From NCBI GenBank assembly GCA_937890005.1, contig CALBZA010000046.1, positions 1 to 12,472 on the forward strand: DNA of 12,472 nucleotides, written 5' to 3'. The position numbers were made by a program, and so were the translations under genes. Positions 1 to 7,013 of the stretch are shown one piece after another; position 1 is the stretch's first letter, and the number at the start of each line of letters is the position of its first letter. Source of the stretch: an uncultured Verrucomicrobia subdivision 3 bacterium. GTDB lineage: Bacteria > Verrucomicrobiota > Verrucomicrobiia > Limisphaerales > DASXHY01. Below the pieces are notes generated by a model. The model saw only the letters and a program-made list of their open reading frames with translations, was not told the DNA's origin and made no database searches.

Positions 1-240
1 GCATTGATTAACAGCCACTTATATCCTCACCCCACCTCGAATAGCGGAAGTCGGGTTAAACGACACGTCGCATTGGGGTCCGATACGCCCAGGCGTATCC
101 CTGCCTAGTCGCCTCGGACCGCCGAACGGTTGCCGTTCGTTTCAATTCACGAACAATGCCGCCTTCGAAACGAATGACGTCCGCATTCTCAAACGCGTCG
201 CTTTGTGCGGAAGGCAAGGGTTACAAGCCAACCCGATCGA
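1..240. other. Non-coding start of window with a cluster of small hairpins
   Basis: No convincing protein was found in any frame. The stretch holds several close inverted repeats. A 7-bp stem pairs 77-83 with 114-120 and encloses a smaller hairpin (84-89 with 92-97, 2-nt spacer). It is followed at once by a perfect 7-bp stem with a 3-nt loop (123-129 with 133-139). A weaker 6-bp stem (GTTCGT/ACGAAC) overlaps the right arm of that stem and the bases after it. The function is unknown. It could be the trailing end of a gene left of the window, a recombination-type site, or a structured RNA. Confidence 0.35.
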
Positions 241-535
241 TCAGCTGATCGTATCGACGTTGTTGTCCAAGTTCCGGTAATCGATGAACTCGTGCGGGTT
301 CGTTCCATTCAAAAACTCGTCCACGTTCGTTCTGCATTCCGTCCCCGTCTCAATCGGCACTAACCTGATCAGGCGTGAACCGCACTTCCGGAAATCCTCC
401 CACCTGCGGCGGATCGGTAATGATTCCGTTGACCGGCGAGAATTCAGAGCACTGGAGAAAGGGTTGGAATCGTTCGTTCTGACAACGATCCCTGTTCAAT
501 TCGAAATGTTTAGTGAGCATGATCCGTGTGCTCAC
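241..535 (-). pseudogene. Relic of a secreted DGDG calcium-repeat (thrombospondin type 3-like) protein
   Basis: On the minus strand a frame runs from 535 through residues resembling the spacer of calcium-repeat proteins (ITDPPQVGGFPEVRFTP) to VSAD. It is then broken by TGA at 350-352. The same frame continues directly as DGDGMQN. After a one-base shift near 326-333 the next frame continues as NVDEFLNGTNP and ends at a stop at 241-243. Read across both lesions, it gives a D-x-DGDGMQN...DEFLNGTNP pattern, as in calcium-binding repeats near the C-terminus of secreted surface proteins of Verrucomicrobiota and Planctomycetota. The premature stop plus the frameshift indicate a decayed gene fragment. 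The 5' limit is not certain, because the family signal is clear only below about position 440. Sequencing error could explain one lesion but hardly both. Confidence 0.5.
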
Positions 536-585
536 CGCGAATCGGCGTGAGGGCTTCGATTCGATTTGAATCCGGTCCGAAGGAT

Positions 586-620
586 CAGCCGGCGAGGCTG
601 ATGAAGATCAACGCCGGCTG
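586..620. terminator. GC-rich hairpin overlapping a stop codon (possible terminator)
   Basis: A 9-bp perfect stem pairs CAGCCGGCG (586-594) with CGCCGGCTG (612-620). A 7-bp alternative, ATCAGCC/GGCTGAT, overlaps it. The right arm lies over the last codons of the minus-strand secreted-protein gene, whose stop is at 608-610. There is no U-tract on the minus strand beyond it, so it is at best a weak or factor-assisted terminator or an mRNA 3'-end stabiliser. Confidence 0.3.
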
Positions 621-1249
621 CTCTGAAGAAGTTTCGCGTGGAGTTTGCCTGCCTGTTTCCAGGAAGTTCCGTATCGATTGATTGCAGTGGAATACTTTCC
701 CGCGCTCAAATCAGCCTCACCCCTCAGATATTGCTTCCACGCTCCGTATAATTTCTGAACTGAAACACCCGCGCGAGCTGCTTCAACAATTCGGTTGTAG
801 GCCAGCCGTCGATACTGCTCCGCAAGATCAGCGCTCCATTCGTTCAACTGCGCGTTGTTAAGAAGATCGGAGCGTTTCTTTACAACGTTCTTGAGACCGG
901 TGAGCGCTTTGCTCGCCGATGTGAATGCCTTTGCTCCAGACGGATATCTCAGATGGCTTTCATCGATCCAGTAATTCGTCGCTGTGGCGGTGCGCAGACT
1001 GGCGATCGCTTTGTCCAGAGCCGAAACCTTGTTGGTCGCGAAAAGCCGGAGTTGAAAACAGTTGAAAAGCAGATCGTCCGTCGTCTGCCAGGCACTGCCC
1101 CCATCAGGTGTGGATTCTCCCCCTTCATCCAAAATCTCTTCCTCAATCACGATGGGATTGCCCGGTCCGGATTCGGCAGCGCGAACAGTTGATGAAGTGG
1201 AAACAACGGCAAGAGCGCCGAGAAGCGCGAAGAGTCTTTTGAACTGCAT
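608..1249 (-). CDS. Small secreted protein of unknown function
   Basis: The product is 213 residues and I do not recognise a family. The ATG at 1249 is preferred to an in-frame start further upstream at 1306. It has a good ribosome-binding site (AGAAGGAAG, about 3-5 nt upstream), and the protein then begins with a typical signal peptide: MQFKR, a hydrophobic core of about 15 residues, and likely cleavage after an Ala near residues 23-24. A Gly/Glu/Asp-rich linker follows (about residues 25-55, including EEEILDEGGES). The remainder (about 60-213) is Ala/Leu/Lys-rich and reads as mostly alpha-helical, with many Trp and Tyr residues (NYWIDESHL, YGAWKQYLRG, YSTAINRYGTSWKQ). The C-terminus is basic. 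It is predicted to act outside the cytoplasmic membrane. There is no obvious operon partner: a hydrolase relic lies upstream on the same strand and a calcium-repeat relic downstream, so it may be a leftover of a once larger secreted-protein locus. Confidence 0.75.
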   Translation of the reverse strand: MQFKRLFALLGALAVVSTSSTVRAAESGPGNPIVIEEEILDEGGESTPDGGSAWQTTDDLLFNCFQLRLFATNKVSALDKAIASLRTATATNYWIDESHLRYPSGAKAFTSASKALTGLKNVVKKRSDLLNNAQLNEWSADLAEQYRRLAYNRIVEAARAGVSVQKLYGAWKQYLRGEADLSAGKYSTAINRYGTSWKQAGKLHAKLLQSSRR

Positions 1250-1592
1250 AACTTCCTTCTGAATTAATGTGCGCCGATCTTTGCTGACCACCGGATGAAC
1301 CGTCAATTGTGGCTATTCCTGACGTAAAACTTCGTACGACCAGCAAGAAGAACCGGTTGAATCAGCCCGCATTCTCCTTAATTCATTGGGAAAAACAGAC
1401 ATCCCACTGGAGCCGCGCAGAATACAGAATGCAAAATGGAGAAGGATGGAATGTGTGAAAAAGACCCAAGGCCCATCGGTGAATGATCTGAAAATCGGTT
1501 CGAAAAATTTCGACTTCAATCCTCCGGGTGGGGCTGTGCTGCCGCGCAGCCCCTATTTCCGCACCGAACGTGCGTTTCGAAAGTTGTCCGCG
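1250..1592. other. Gene-free stretch between a secreted-protein gene and a GH2 relic
   Basis: Open frames here on both strands give low-complexity translations with no family resemblance. Two things stand out. Around 1420-1440 there is an ATGC-rich run (ACAGAATGCAAAATGG) of the kind that produces spurious 'AFCIL' peptides in many genomes. At 1530-1553 a 9-bp hairpin with one G-U pair (GGGGCTGTG with CGCAGCCCC, 6-nt loop) lies about 40 bp downstream of the minus-strand GH2 relic. It has no U-tract. No promoter or RNA gene was recognised. Confidence 0.4.
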
Positions 1593-1916
1593 TTACCTCC
1601 CGACCTTGATCGACACGCTGTCCGGTTCGAATCCATCCGCTTCCGCGGTCAATGTGATTTTCCCAGGAACGCCCGATGGACGCAGAATCGCGAGACATCG
1701 CCCCTGAAACGTTTTCTGGATGCTCCAATCATGAGGTAGATCGAGTGTTCGCCACGTGGAATCGTTGAACTCCGGCGCTTCGGCTCCGGCAATGTCTCCG
1801 CGTTGAAAACGCCAGTCACCGTCAAACAGCCGATCCCGTTCAATTGCGAAACTTGAGAAAGTTGAAAATTGCGTGACGAACAGGACCAGGAAGAAAAAAT
1901 GAGGCAACAATCTCAT
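1593..1916 (-). pseudogene. Internally deleted family 2 glycoside hydrolase (beta-galactosidase-like) relic, still in frame
   Basis: An open frame of 107 codons starts with a signal peptide (about residues 1-24, very hydrophobic, rich in Phe and Leu). Residues 25-70 match the start of the GH2 sugar-binding domain: RDRLFDGDWRFQRGD, an acidic spacer, then STWRTLDLPHDWSIQ. In intact enzymes the DLPHDW motif is followed by several hundred residues of jelly-roll, Ig-like and TIM-barrel domains. Here, after KTFQG (residue 72), the frame goes straight into RCLAILRPSG and KITLTAEADGFEPDSVSI. That matches the C-terminal beta-sandwich tail of secreted bacterial beta-galactosidases, and the frame ends with a stop. 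The catalytic Glu residues and the whole barrel are absent, so no glycosidase activity is expected. The join lies near 1697-1710. The frame may still make a roughly 80-residue exported peptide. An assembly collapse is the main alternative explanation. Confidence 0.7.
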
Positions 1917-2033
1917 AGAATCAGTGGGCGCAGGAAACAGGCCGGCACGAACACTACAGGTTTACGTTTCCCGCGCCAAATACGATTCCTTCAATATCGA
2001 CACGCCTCTCTGCTTCTGGAACACTCCGCGCCC

Positions 2034-2642
2034 GTGAAACAATCGATCGTCACTCTCGACATGGAAGGCGTGTTGACGCCGGAAATCTGGATCGCCGTTG
2101 CCGAAAAAACCGGCATTCCCGATCTGCGCCGAACCACCCGCGACGAACCCGATTACGACAAGTTGATGCGCTATCGCATCGACATCCTCGACAGGCACGG
2201 AATCAAGCTGTCCGACATTCAGAACGTGATCGGTACGCTGAAACCGCTTCCGGGTGGAAAGGAATTTCTCGATGAACTGCGCTCCATGGTCCAGGTCATC
2301 ATCCTTTCAGACACCTTCGAACAATTCGCCCAGCCGCTGATGCGCCAGTTGAACTGGCCGACGTTGTTCTGTCATCGGTTGATAGTCGAAAACGATCGCA
2401 TCACCGGCTACCAGCTGCGTCAGCCGAACCAAAAACAGAAATCCGTCGCCGCGCTCAAGTCGCTGAACTACTTCGTGATTTCTGCCGGCGATTCCTACAA
2501 CGACACCGCGATGCTGGGAGAAGCCGATGTTGGTTTTCTGATTCATGCGCCGGAAAATGTAAAACGAGAATTTCCCCAGTTCCGTGCAGTGGAATCTCAT
2601 GCCGATCTTCTGAAGTCGATCAAGGAAGCGCTGAACGTTTGA
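2034..2642 (+). CDS. thrH: Phosphoserine phosphatase / homoserine phosphotransferase (HAD family, ThrH type)
   Basis: This HAD-superfamily protein dephosphorylates phosphoserine, the last step of serine synthesis. ThrH enzymes can also pass the phosphate to homoserine, feeding threonine synthesis; that is family knowledge from Pseudomonas ThrH. Motif I is LDMEGVL (residues 8-14), with the nucleophile Asp9 and the ThrH-specific Glu11 in place of the usual second Asp. Motif II is ILSDTF (Ser92). A basic KQKS segment (134-137) supplies the motif III Lys, and motif IV is AGDSYNDTAML (Asp153, Asp157). TPEIWIAVAEKTG, QPLMRQL and HAPENVKREFPQF are all close to ThrH. The start chosen is GTG at 2034, giving 202 residues against about 205 in the family. 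A longer frame back to 1869 would add 55 unrelated residues and overlap the opposite-strand GH2 relic. No strong Shine-Dalgarno is seen. It is expected in the cytoplasm as a monocistronic gene. Confidence 0.9.
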   Translation: MKQSIVTLDMEGVLTPEIWIAVAEKTGIPDLRRTTRDEPDYDKLMRYRIDILDRHGIKLSDIQNVIGTLKPLPGGKEFLDELRSMVQVIILSDTFEQFAQPLMRQLNWPTLFCHRLIVENDRITGYQLRQPNQKQKSVAALKSLNYFVISAGDSYNDTAMLGEADVGFLIHAPENVKREFPQFRAVESHADLLKSIKEALNV

Positions 2643-2958
2643 AGCGGCTTTTTGATCCGCAACGACGAGAGCGAACCCGAAGGCTGTTGAATTTTTCCCG
2701 ATTCACAACCCTTGAAGTGGAAGATCTGACGTTTTCGGACCAATGCCTTCCAGAGCGAGTCTGACGCAACCATCATTTTGTCAGACACTTAAGAAAGATT
2801 TATCGTCCCGAGTAATCCGTTGAATTAAATCCATACGATTTTTCTGGAACAAATTCGGAATCGGCGCATCATACAACCGGTCGCGCAGAAGACCAACGAC
2901 CAGCAGAAAGGGTGGACCGGAACCAATCCACTGATCTGCAAATTCAGAATGGAGACAT
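2643..2958. other. Intergenic leader region upstream of the CHRD gene
   Basis: About 316 bp without a supported gene on either strand; minus-strand frames here have no recognisable content. It is more AT-rich in its middle (about 2770-2870) than its flanks, which fits a promoter region. A candidate sigma-70-type promoter is listed separately. No clear terminator hairpin with a U-tract was found after thrH. Confidence 0.4.
2778..2806 (+). promoter_or_regulatory. Candidate sigma-70-like promoter for the CHRD gene
   Basis: TTGTCA (2778-2783; five of six match TTGACA) is followed after 17 bp by TATCGT (2801-2806; four of six match TATAAT). It lies in the AT-rich part of the intergenic region. 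It would give a long 5' leader of about 145 nt before the start codon. This is a match by eye only. Confidence 0.3.
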
Positions 2959-3537
2959 ATGAAGAAGACACTTCTGGCGCTGGGGATCGCCTTAACATTC
3001 TCCTCGCAGGCGGCCATTTATACCTACGATGCCGTCCTTTCTGGTCCGAACGAATCTCCTGCCAACAACTCTCCCGGAACCGGCTATGCCCTGGTGACGT
3101 ATGATGATGTCGCCAGCACGCTGCGGATTCAGGTGTTGTTCGGCCGGCTGCAAGGCGCGACCACCATTGCGCATATTCACGCCGCAACGGCCCTTCCATT
3201 CGAAGGCACCGCAAGTCCGGCGACTGTCGTCCCAACCTTCCCGGGATTTCCTGCCGGGGTGACGTTCGGGTCTTATGATGGAACGCTGGACCTTACTTCG
3301 CTGTCCAGTTACAACGCGAGCTTCGTTGCGGCGAATGGCGGTACCGCAGAGACAGCCGAAGCGGCTCTGATTCAAGCCTTCAACGACGGAAAGGCTTATC
3401 TGAACATTCACACCTCGCTTTTCAGCGGTGGTGAAATTCGTGGATTCCTCAGCCCTGTTCCTGAACCGAGCTCCCTGGCGTTGTTGGGACTTGGCGGACT
3501 GGCGTTTGTCTTCCGCCGCAAGATGCAGGCGAAGTAA
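2959..3537 (+). CDS. Secreted CHRD-domain protein with PEP-CTERM sorting signal
   Basis: The product is 192 residues. The ATG is preceded by a good ribosome-binding site (GGAGACAT). Residues 1-18 form a signal peptide (MKKTLLALGIALTFSSQA), likely cut between SQA and A. Residues 20-165 form a CHRD domain: the start is TYDAVLSGPNESP, the central AHIH motif is at 71-74, and the closing GGEIRGFL at 157-164 is typical of the domain. CHRD domains occur in chordin and many bacterial exported proteins; their bacterial function is not established. The C-terminus is a classic PEP-CTERM tail: VPEP at 167-170, a hydrophobic stretch LALLGLGGLAFVF, then RRK. It is therefore probably exported by Sec, processed by an exosortase encoded elsewhere, and delivered to the cell surface or extracellular matrix. 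It is a single-gene unit ending in a strong terminator. Confidence 0.9.
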   Translation: MKKTLLALGIALTFSSQAAIYTYDAVLSGPNESPANNSPGTGYALVTYDDVASTLRIQVLFGRLQGATTIAHIHAATALPFEGTASPATVVPTFPGFPAGVTFGSYDGTLDLTSLSSYNASFVAANGGTAETAEAALIQAFNDGKAYLNIHTSLFSGGEIRGFLSPVPEPSSLALLGLGGLAFVFRRKMQAK

Positions 3538-3555
3538 TCCGATCCCCTTTCACTC

Positions 3556-3594
3556 AAAAGGCAAAGCTGAATCAGCTTTGCCTTTTTTCTTTTC
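3556..3594. terminator. Bidirectional intrinsic terminator between convergent genes
   Basis: A 13-bp perfect stem (3556-3568 with 3574-3586, 5-nt loop) has AAAA at its left foot and a T-rich run at its right foot (3583-3594). It can therefore end transcripts in both directions: the CHRD gene from the left (18 bp after its stop) and gpsA from the right (its stop codon is at 3604). This is the only textbook intrinsic terminator seen in the window. Confidence 0.9.
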
Positions 3595-3603
3595 TGAAGC
3601 GGC

Positions 3604-4581
3604 TCAGTCCTCCGCCTTGAACGAACGCGAAATCAGTTCCCGCACAGCCTGTTTCGGTTCCTTGCCTTCATAAAGAACCGCATAAACCTCATCGATGATC
3701 GGCGTGGGCACACTTTTTTCGCGGGCAAGTCGGTGAGCGGAACGCGCGGTTGGATAACCTTCCGCGAGCTTCGGATGCGAAGCCAGGATGGCCTGCATCG
3801 TTTCACCGCGGCCAAGGCGTTCGCCCAGGTCACGATTGCGGCTCTGACGCGAGAAGCAGGTCAGCATCAAATCGCCCAATCCACTAAGCCCGGCAAATGT
3901 CTCCGGCTGTGCGCCGCATGCGATTCCCAAACGCCGCATCTCCGACAACGCCCGTGTCACCAGGCCGGCCTTGGTGTTGTCGCCATAACCCAGGCCATCG
4001 CTCACTCCCGCTGCAATCGCGATCACGTTCTTCAACGCGCCGCCGTATTCCACGCCCACAACATCCGTACTGCGATAGATCCGAAATTCGGGTCGATGAA
4101 ACAATCCCTGCACAGTCTTCGCCGTGCCATCGCTTTCGCACGCGCACACAACCGTTGTGGGAATGCCGAGTGCCACTTCGCGGGCAAAACTCGGACCGGA
4201 CAATGCCACCACGCGATCTGCTGGAGCGTATTCTCGAAGAATCCGGCTCATCGTCACTCCCGTTTCAAATTCGATCCCCTTGGTCACGCTGACAAAAACA
4301 GCGGGATACTGCTTCAGCCGCGAAGCGACATCGCGGAACGCCTGGGACGGAATCGCGAGGACAATCACTTCGCGGCCGCCAACTGCCTTCTGGAAGTCAG
4401 GCTCGACTTTCCAATCCGTGGGCAGCGGCACGCCGGGAAGATATTTTTCGTTGCGGCCCTGCTTGATCTCCTCAAGCGCAGCGGCATTGATGTCCCACAG
4501 CGTGACTGAGTTGCCGTTCTCCTGAAGGACCTTGGCCAGTGCCGTTCCCCATGCACCTGCGCCCAGCACGGCGATTCTCAT
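3604..4581 (-). CDS. gpsA: Glycerol-3-phosphate dehydrogenase [NAD(P)+]
   Basis: Reduces dihydroxyacetone phosphate to sn-glycerol-3-phosphate in the cytoplasm, supplying the backbone for phospholipids. The protein is 325 residues, normal for GpsA. The N-terminal Rossmann fold carries the dinucleotide motif GAGAWGTALA (7-16). TKGIE (100-104) and LSGPSFA (127-133) are conserved family motifs. The C-terminal domain holds the catalytic Lys184 in GGALKNVIAIAAG, then GDNTKAGL (200-207), the LSGLGDLMLT segment (232-241) and the SRNR stretch (247-250). All expected residues are present. Its start codon overlaps the stop of the upstream plsY by four bases (ATGA), implying translational coupling and one operon. 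GpsA makes the substrate that PlsY acylates, so the pairing is functional. Transcription ends at the hairpin at 3556-3594. Confidence 0.97.
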   Translation of the reverse strand: MRIAVLGAGAWGTALAKVLQENGNSVTLWDINAAALEEIKQGRNEKYLPGVPLPTDWKVEPDFQKAVGGREVIVLAIPSQAFRDVASRLKQYPAVFVSVTKGIEFETGVTMSRILREYAPADRVVALSGPSFAREVALGIPTTVVCACESDGTAKTVQGLFHRPEFRIYRSTDVVGVEYGGALKNVIAIAAGVSDGLGYGDNTKAGLVTRALSEMRRLGIACGAQPETFAGLSGLGDLMLTCFSRQSRNRDLGERLGRGETMQAILASHPKLAEGYPTARSAHRLAREKSVPTPIIDEVYAVLYEGKEPKQAVRELISRSFKAED

Positions 4582-5303
4582 TTCGCTCCCTCCACGGCCA
4601 CTCTTTTTCCGATCCGATTTTCAGTTCCATTCATCAGGCGTTCGATGTTCTTCTTGTGTTTGTAAATCGCAAGCGCTCCGAGTGCAGTGGTGACAATTCC
4701 CAGCAGCAGACTGTCCCTTGTAAACCAGACCGCCGCCGGCAACGCAATCGCAGCGGCAATGGAGGCAACCGATACATACCTGCTGATCAGAGCGAAAACG
4801 ATCCATGCGGCCAGCGCAATTCCCACCGCGAGCGGCGCCAGCGCGAGATAAACGCCACCGGTCGTTGCGATTCCCTTGCCGCCCTTGAACCGAAGCCAGC
4901 AGGTGTAATTGTGCCCCAGCACGGCGCAGATGCCCGCAATGATTCGCAACGTTCCGACATCCACCGCCGTCAGGTCCATCACCTGTTGAAGCAACCAGAC
5001 CATCCACGCCGCCGCGGCGTAACCTTTGAGCGCGTCCACCAGCAGCACGAATGTTCCCGCCGGTTTCCCAAGGACACGAAAGGCATTCGTCGCGCCGATG
5101 TTCCCGCTCCCAACGTTTCGAATGTCGATTCCCTTCGCTTTCGCCACGAGGTAACCCGTCGGAATCGATCCGAGAAGATAAGCCGCGATTACCACGATGA
5201 TGTAAGCCAGAACTGCCACGGCGCATACTGTATGAACGGGTGCTCCGCGGTTCAAAGTCGAAAATTCCGGCGAATGTCGCGGCGAACATTCATTCGCGCG
5301 CAC
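4578..5303 (-). CDS. plsY: Acyl-phosphate:glycerol-3-phosphate acyltransferase
   Basis: Inner-membrane enzyme that moves an acyl group from acyl-phosphate to glycerol-3-phosphate, making lysophosphatidate, the first committed step of bacterial phospholipid synthesis. Family motifs are all visible: GSIPTGYL (45-52), VGSGNIGATN (64-73), LVDALKG (88-94) and GHNYTCWLRFKGGKG (130-144) followed by ATTGG. Several hydrophobic helices are present, with a basic C-terminal tail. The longest frame starts at a GTG (5303) and gives 241 residues, but the first 28 (hydrophilic, Cys- and Pro-containing) are not typical. A GTG at 5219 would give 213 residues beginning just before the first membrane helix, closer to the usual 190-215. 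Neither start has a strong Shine-Dalgarno, so the start is uncertain. It is the first gene of the plsY-gpsA operon and divergent from the nuclease-domain gene. Confidence 0.95.
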   Translation of the reverse strand: MRANECSPRHSPEFSTLNRGAPVHTVCAVAVLAYIIVVIAAYLLGSIPTGYLVAKAKGIDIRNVGSGNIGATNAFRVLGKPAGTFVLLVDALKGYAAAAWMVWLLQQVMDLTAVDVGTLRIIAGICAVLGHNYTCWLRFKGGKGIATTGGVYLALAPLAVGIALAAWIVFALISRYVSVASIAAAIALPAAVWFTRDSLLLGIVTTALGALAIYKHKKNIERLMNGTENRIGKRVAVEGAK

Positions 5304-5371
5304 TGACGCTAGGTGCTTCTCCGTATCGGCCGCGGACTTGTTTTTTGGTTTTTGGGCAATAGACTCTGGAT

Positions 5372-5830
5372 ATGAAGAATGATGTCGTTCCGGTTCAGAT
5401 CCGGGGGATACTGCCGGCCAACAGTGGCTGTGCGCTGTTCGTCGGAAATGACGAAAAAGTGTTCGTCATCAATGTTGAGCCGCAGATGGGAATGGTGATC
5501 AGCAATTTTCTCCGCGACACCCCCAAGGAACGCCCCCTCACCCACGACCTCATTCAAAGTATTTTCAAGGGCTTCGACATCTCCGTCGAACGCATCGTCA
5601 TCACCGAGTTGAAGAACTCGACCTATTTCGCCCGCCTCATCCTCAAACAGCAGAACGAAATCGCCAAAAAGCTCGTCGAGATCGACGCGCGCCCGAGCGA
5701 TTGCCTCGCTCTGGCAACAGCCCAGAAGCGGCCGATCTATGTCGCATCCACCCTGTTCGACCAGGTGGAGGACATGAGCGAAGTGCTGGACCGGATCAAT
5801 GAAACCGGCAGCGAAGCTGAATCCGAGTAA
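5372..5830 (+). CDS. Bifunctional nuclease (BFN/DUF151) domain protein
   Basis: The product is 152 residues and almost entirely one BFN (DUF151) domain. Proteins of this family have been described as having DNase and RNase activity in plants, but the role in bacteria is poorly known. Family landmarks are visible: the early strand RGILPANSGCALFVGNDEKVF (about 11-31), ERPLTHDLI (53-61), YFARLIL (85-91), and the diagnostic EIDARPSDCLALA (103-115) followed by RPIYVA. The C-terminus is an acidic tail (QVEDMSEVLDRINETGSEAESE). The ATG at 5372 has only a weak GGAT ribosome-binding element. It opens a plus-strand cluster: holA begins 3 bp after its stop. A promoter should lie in the 68-bp gap shared with the divergent plsY, but only a weak -35/-10 pair is seen there. 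Confidence 0.88.
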   Translation: MKNDVVPVQIRGILPANSGCALFVGNDEKVFVINVEPQMGMVISNFLRDTPKERPLTHDLIQSIFKGFDISVERIVITELKNSTYFARLILKQQNEIAKKLVEIDARPSDCLALATAQKRPIYVASTLFDQVEDMSEVLDRINETGSEAESE

Positions 5831-5833
5831 GTA

Positions 5834-6997
5834 ATGCCCGCCGCCGCCAAGACAGCCGCCGCTCCGCTCCTGCTGGTCTTCGGCGAGGATGACTTCGCCG
5901 TCAAACAACGCGCCCGCCAAATCTACCAGCAATGGACCGCCGAACTCGGCGGCATGGATCACGAAACGATCGACGCCACTGCTGGAAACAGCAGCGAAGC
6001 ACTCCAGGCGCTCGGACGACTCCGCGAAGCACTCCAGACCCTCCCGTTCTTCGGAGGCGGAAAGGTGGTCTGGTTCAAGGACTGCAATTTCCTCGGCGAC
6101 GAACGAACCGCCAGCTCCGCTGCGGTGACGGAGAATCTCGCCTCGCTCACCCAGGAGCTTAAGGAATTTCAATGGCAGAACGTCCGATTGATCATCAGCG
6201 CCGGCAAAGTGGACAAACGCAAGGCGTTCTACAAGGCGCTGGATAAACTCGGCACGGTGGAAACCTTCGCCGGCTGGTCGGCAGACGATCGCGACTGGGC
6301 TGACAAAGCCGAAACCACAGCGAGAAAAGCGCTGCGCGAGCGAAAGAAGGAAATATCAGAGGAAGCACTGGCTGAACTCGTCAGTCGCATCGGACCGAAT
6401 CCCCGGCAACTCGACAGCGAAATTGAAAAACTCTCGTTGTACGTCGGCGATCGCGCGCAGATCGGCATCGACGATGTGAACGCCATCTGCAGCCGCAACA
6501 AAACCGCGCGCGCCTTTGCCCTCGGCGATGCGCTGGGCGATCGCGACCTGCCCCGGCTCCTTCGCTGCCTCGATGAAGAGTTCTGGGAAATGAAATTCGA
6601 TTCCCAGAAATCCGAGATCGGCATGTTGTATGGCCTGATTTCAAAGGTCCGCGCGCTGTTGTTGCTCAAGGAAATGTTGCGCGAAGGCTGGATTCGGGCG
6701 GAGGGAGATTACAACCGGTTCAAAGCCCAGCTCGAACGCGTGCCGGCCGACAAACTTCCCAGGGACCGGCGCTTCAATCCGCTCGCGCTGAATCCCTACG
6801 TGCTTTACAAAGCCCTGCCGCAGGTGAAACAGTACAGCCAATCCGAACTTGTCCGGGCCATGGACCTGTTGTTGCAGTGTAATCAACGTCTCGTGACCAG
6901 CCGCCTCGATGAGGCGCTCGTCCTTCAACAGGCGTTGATTCAGATCGTGGGCCGCGCTGATGCCCGTTCGGCCACCCCAACCAGAAGATCGTCCTGA
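5834..6997 (+). CDS. holA: DNA polymerase III, delta subunit
   Basis: The delta subunit is the clamp-loader component that opens the beta sliding clamp during replication. The protein has 387 residues, somewhat longer than the usual 330-350, with an Ala-rich N-terminal lead and a basic tail (ARSATPTRRSS). Family features: LLVFGEDDF at 13-21 (start of the AAA-like fold; delta lacks a working Walker A), PFFGGGKVVWFKD at 71-83, LIISAGKVDKRKAFYKAL at 119-136, then SRIGPNPRQLDSEIEKLSLY near 185-205, where the second and third domains meet. The C-terminal helical collar domain contains LPQVKQYSQSELVRAMDLLLQ. HolA is poorly conserved in sequence, but the order of motifs is right. It follows the BFN gene by 3 bp and precedes the STAS gene by 16 bp, so all three are probably co-transcribed. 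Confidence 0.9.
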   Translation: MPAAAKTAAAPLLLVFGEDDFAVKQRARQIYQQWTAELGGMDHETIDATAGNSSEALQALGRLREALQTLPFFGGGKVVWFKDCNFLGDERTASSAAVTENLASLTQELKEFQWQNVRLIISAGKVDKRKAFYKALDKLGTVETFAGWSADDRDWADKAETTARKALRERKKEISEEALAELVSRIGPNPRQLDSEIEKLSLYVGDRAQIGIDDVNAICSRNKTARAFALGDALGDRDLPRLLRCLDEEFWEMKFDSQKSEIGMLYGLISKVRALLLLKEMLREGWIRAEGDYNRFKAQLERVPADKLPRDRRFNPLALNPYVLYKALPQVKQYSQSELVRAMDLLLQCNQRLVTSRLDEALVLQQALIQIVGRADARSATPTRRSS

Positions 6998-7013
6998 AAT
7001 AGAAATCTGAGTC

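Noticed and set aside
1386..1739. Plus-strand open frame of 117 codons
   Set aside because: No recognisable content, and its second half is antisense to the GH2 relic, which has clear homology on the other strand.
1869..2033. N-terminal extension of the ThrH frame
   Set aside because: The extra 55 residues do not belong to the ThrH family, overlap the 5' end of the opposite-strand GH2 relic, and a GTG at 2034 gives the normal protein length.
4539..5306. Plus-strand open frame of 255 codons
   Set aside because: Antisense shadow of plsY and the start of gpsA. The translation is Arg/Gln/His-rich and low in hydrophobic residues, as expected from a reversed membrane-protein gene.
5309..6172. Minus-strand open frame of 287 codons
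   Set aside because: Antisense to the BFN and holA genes, which both carry clear family motifs; no motif recognised in the shadow.
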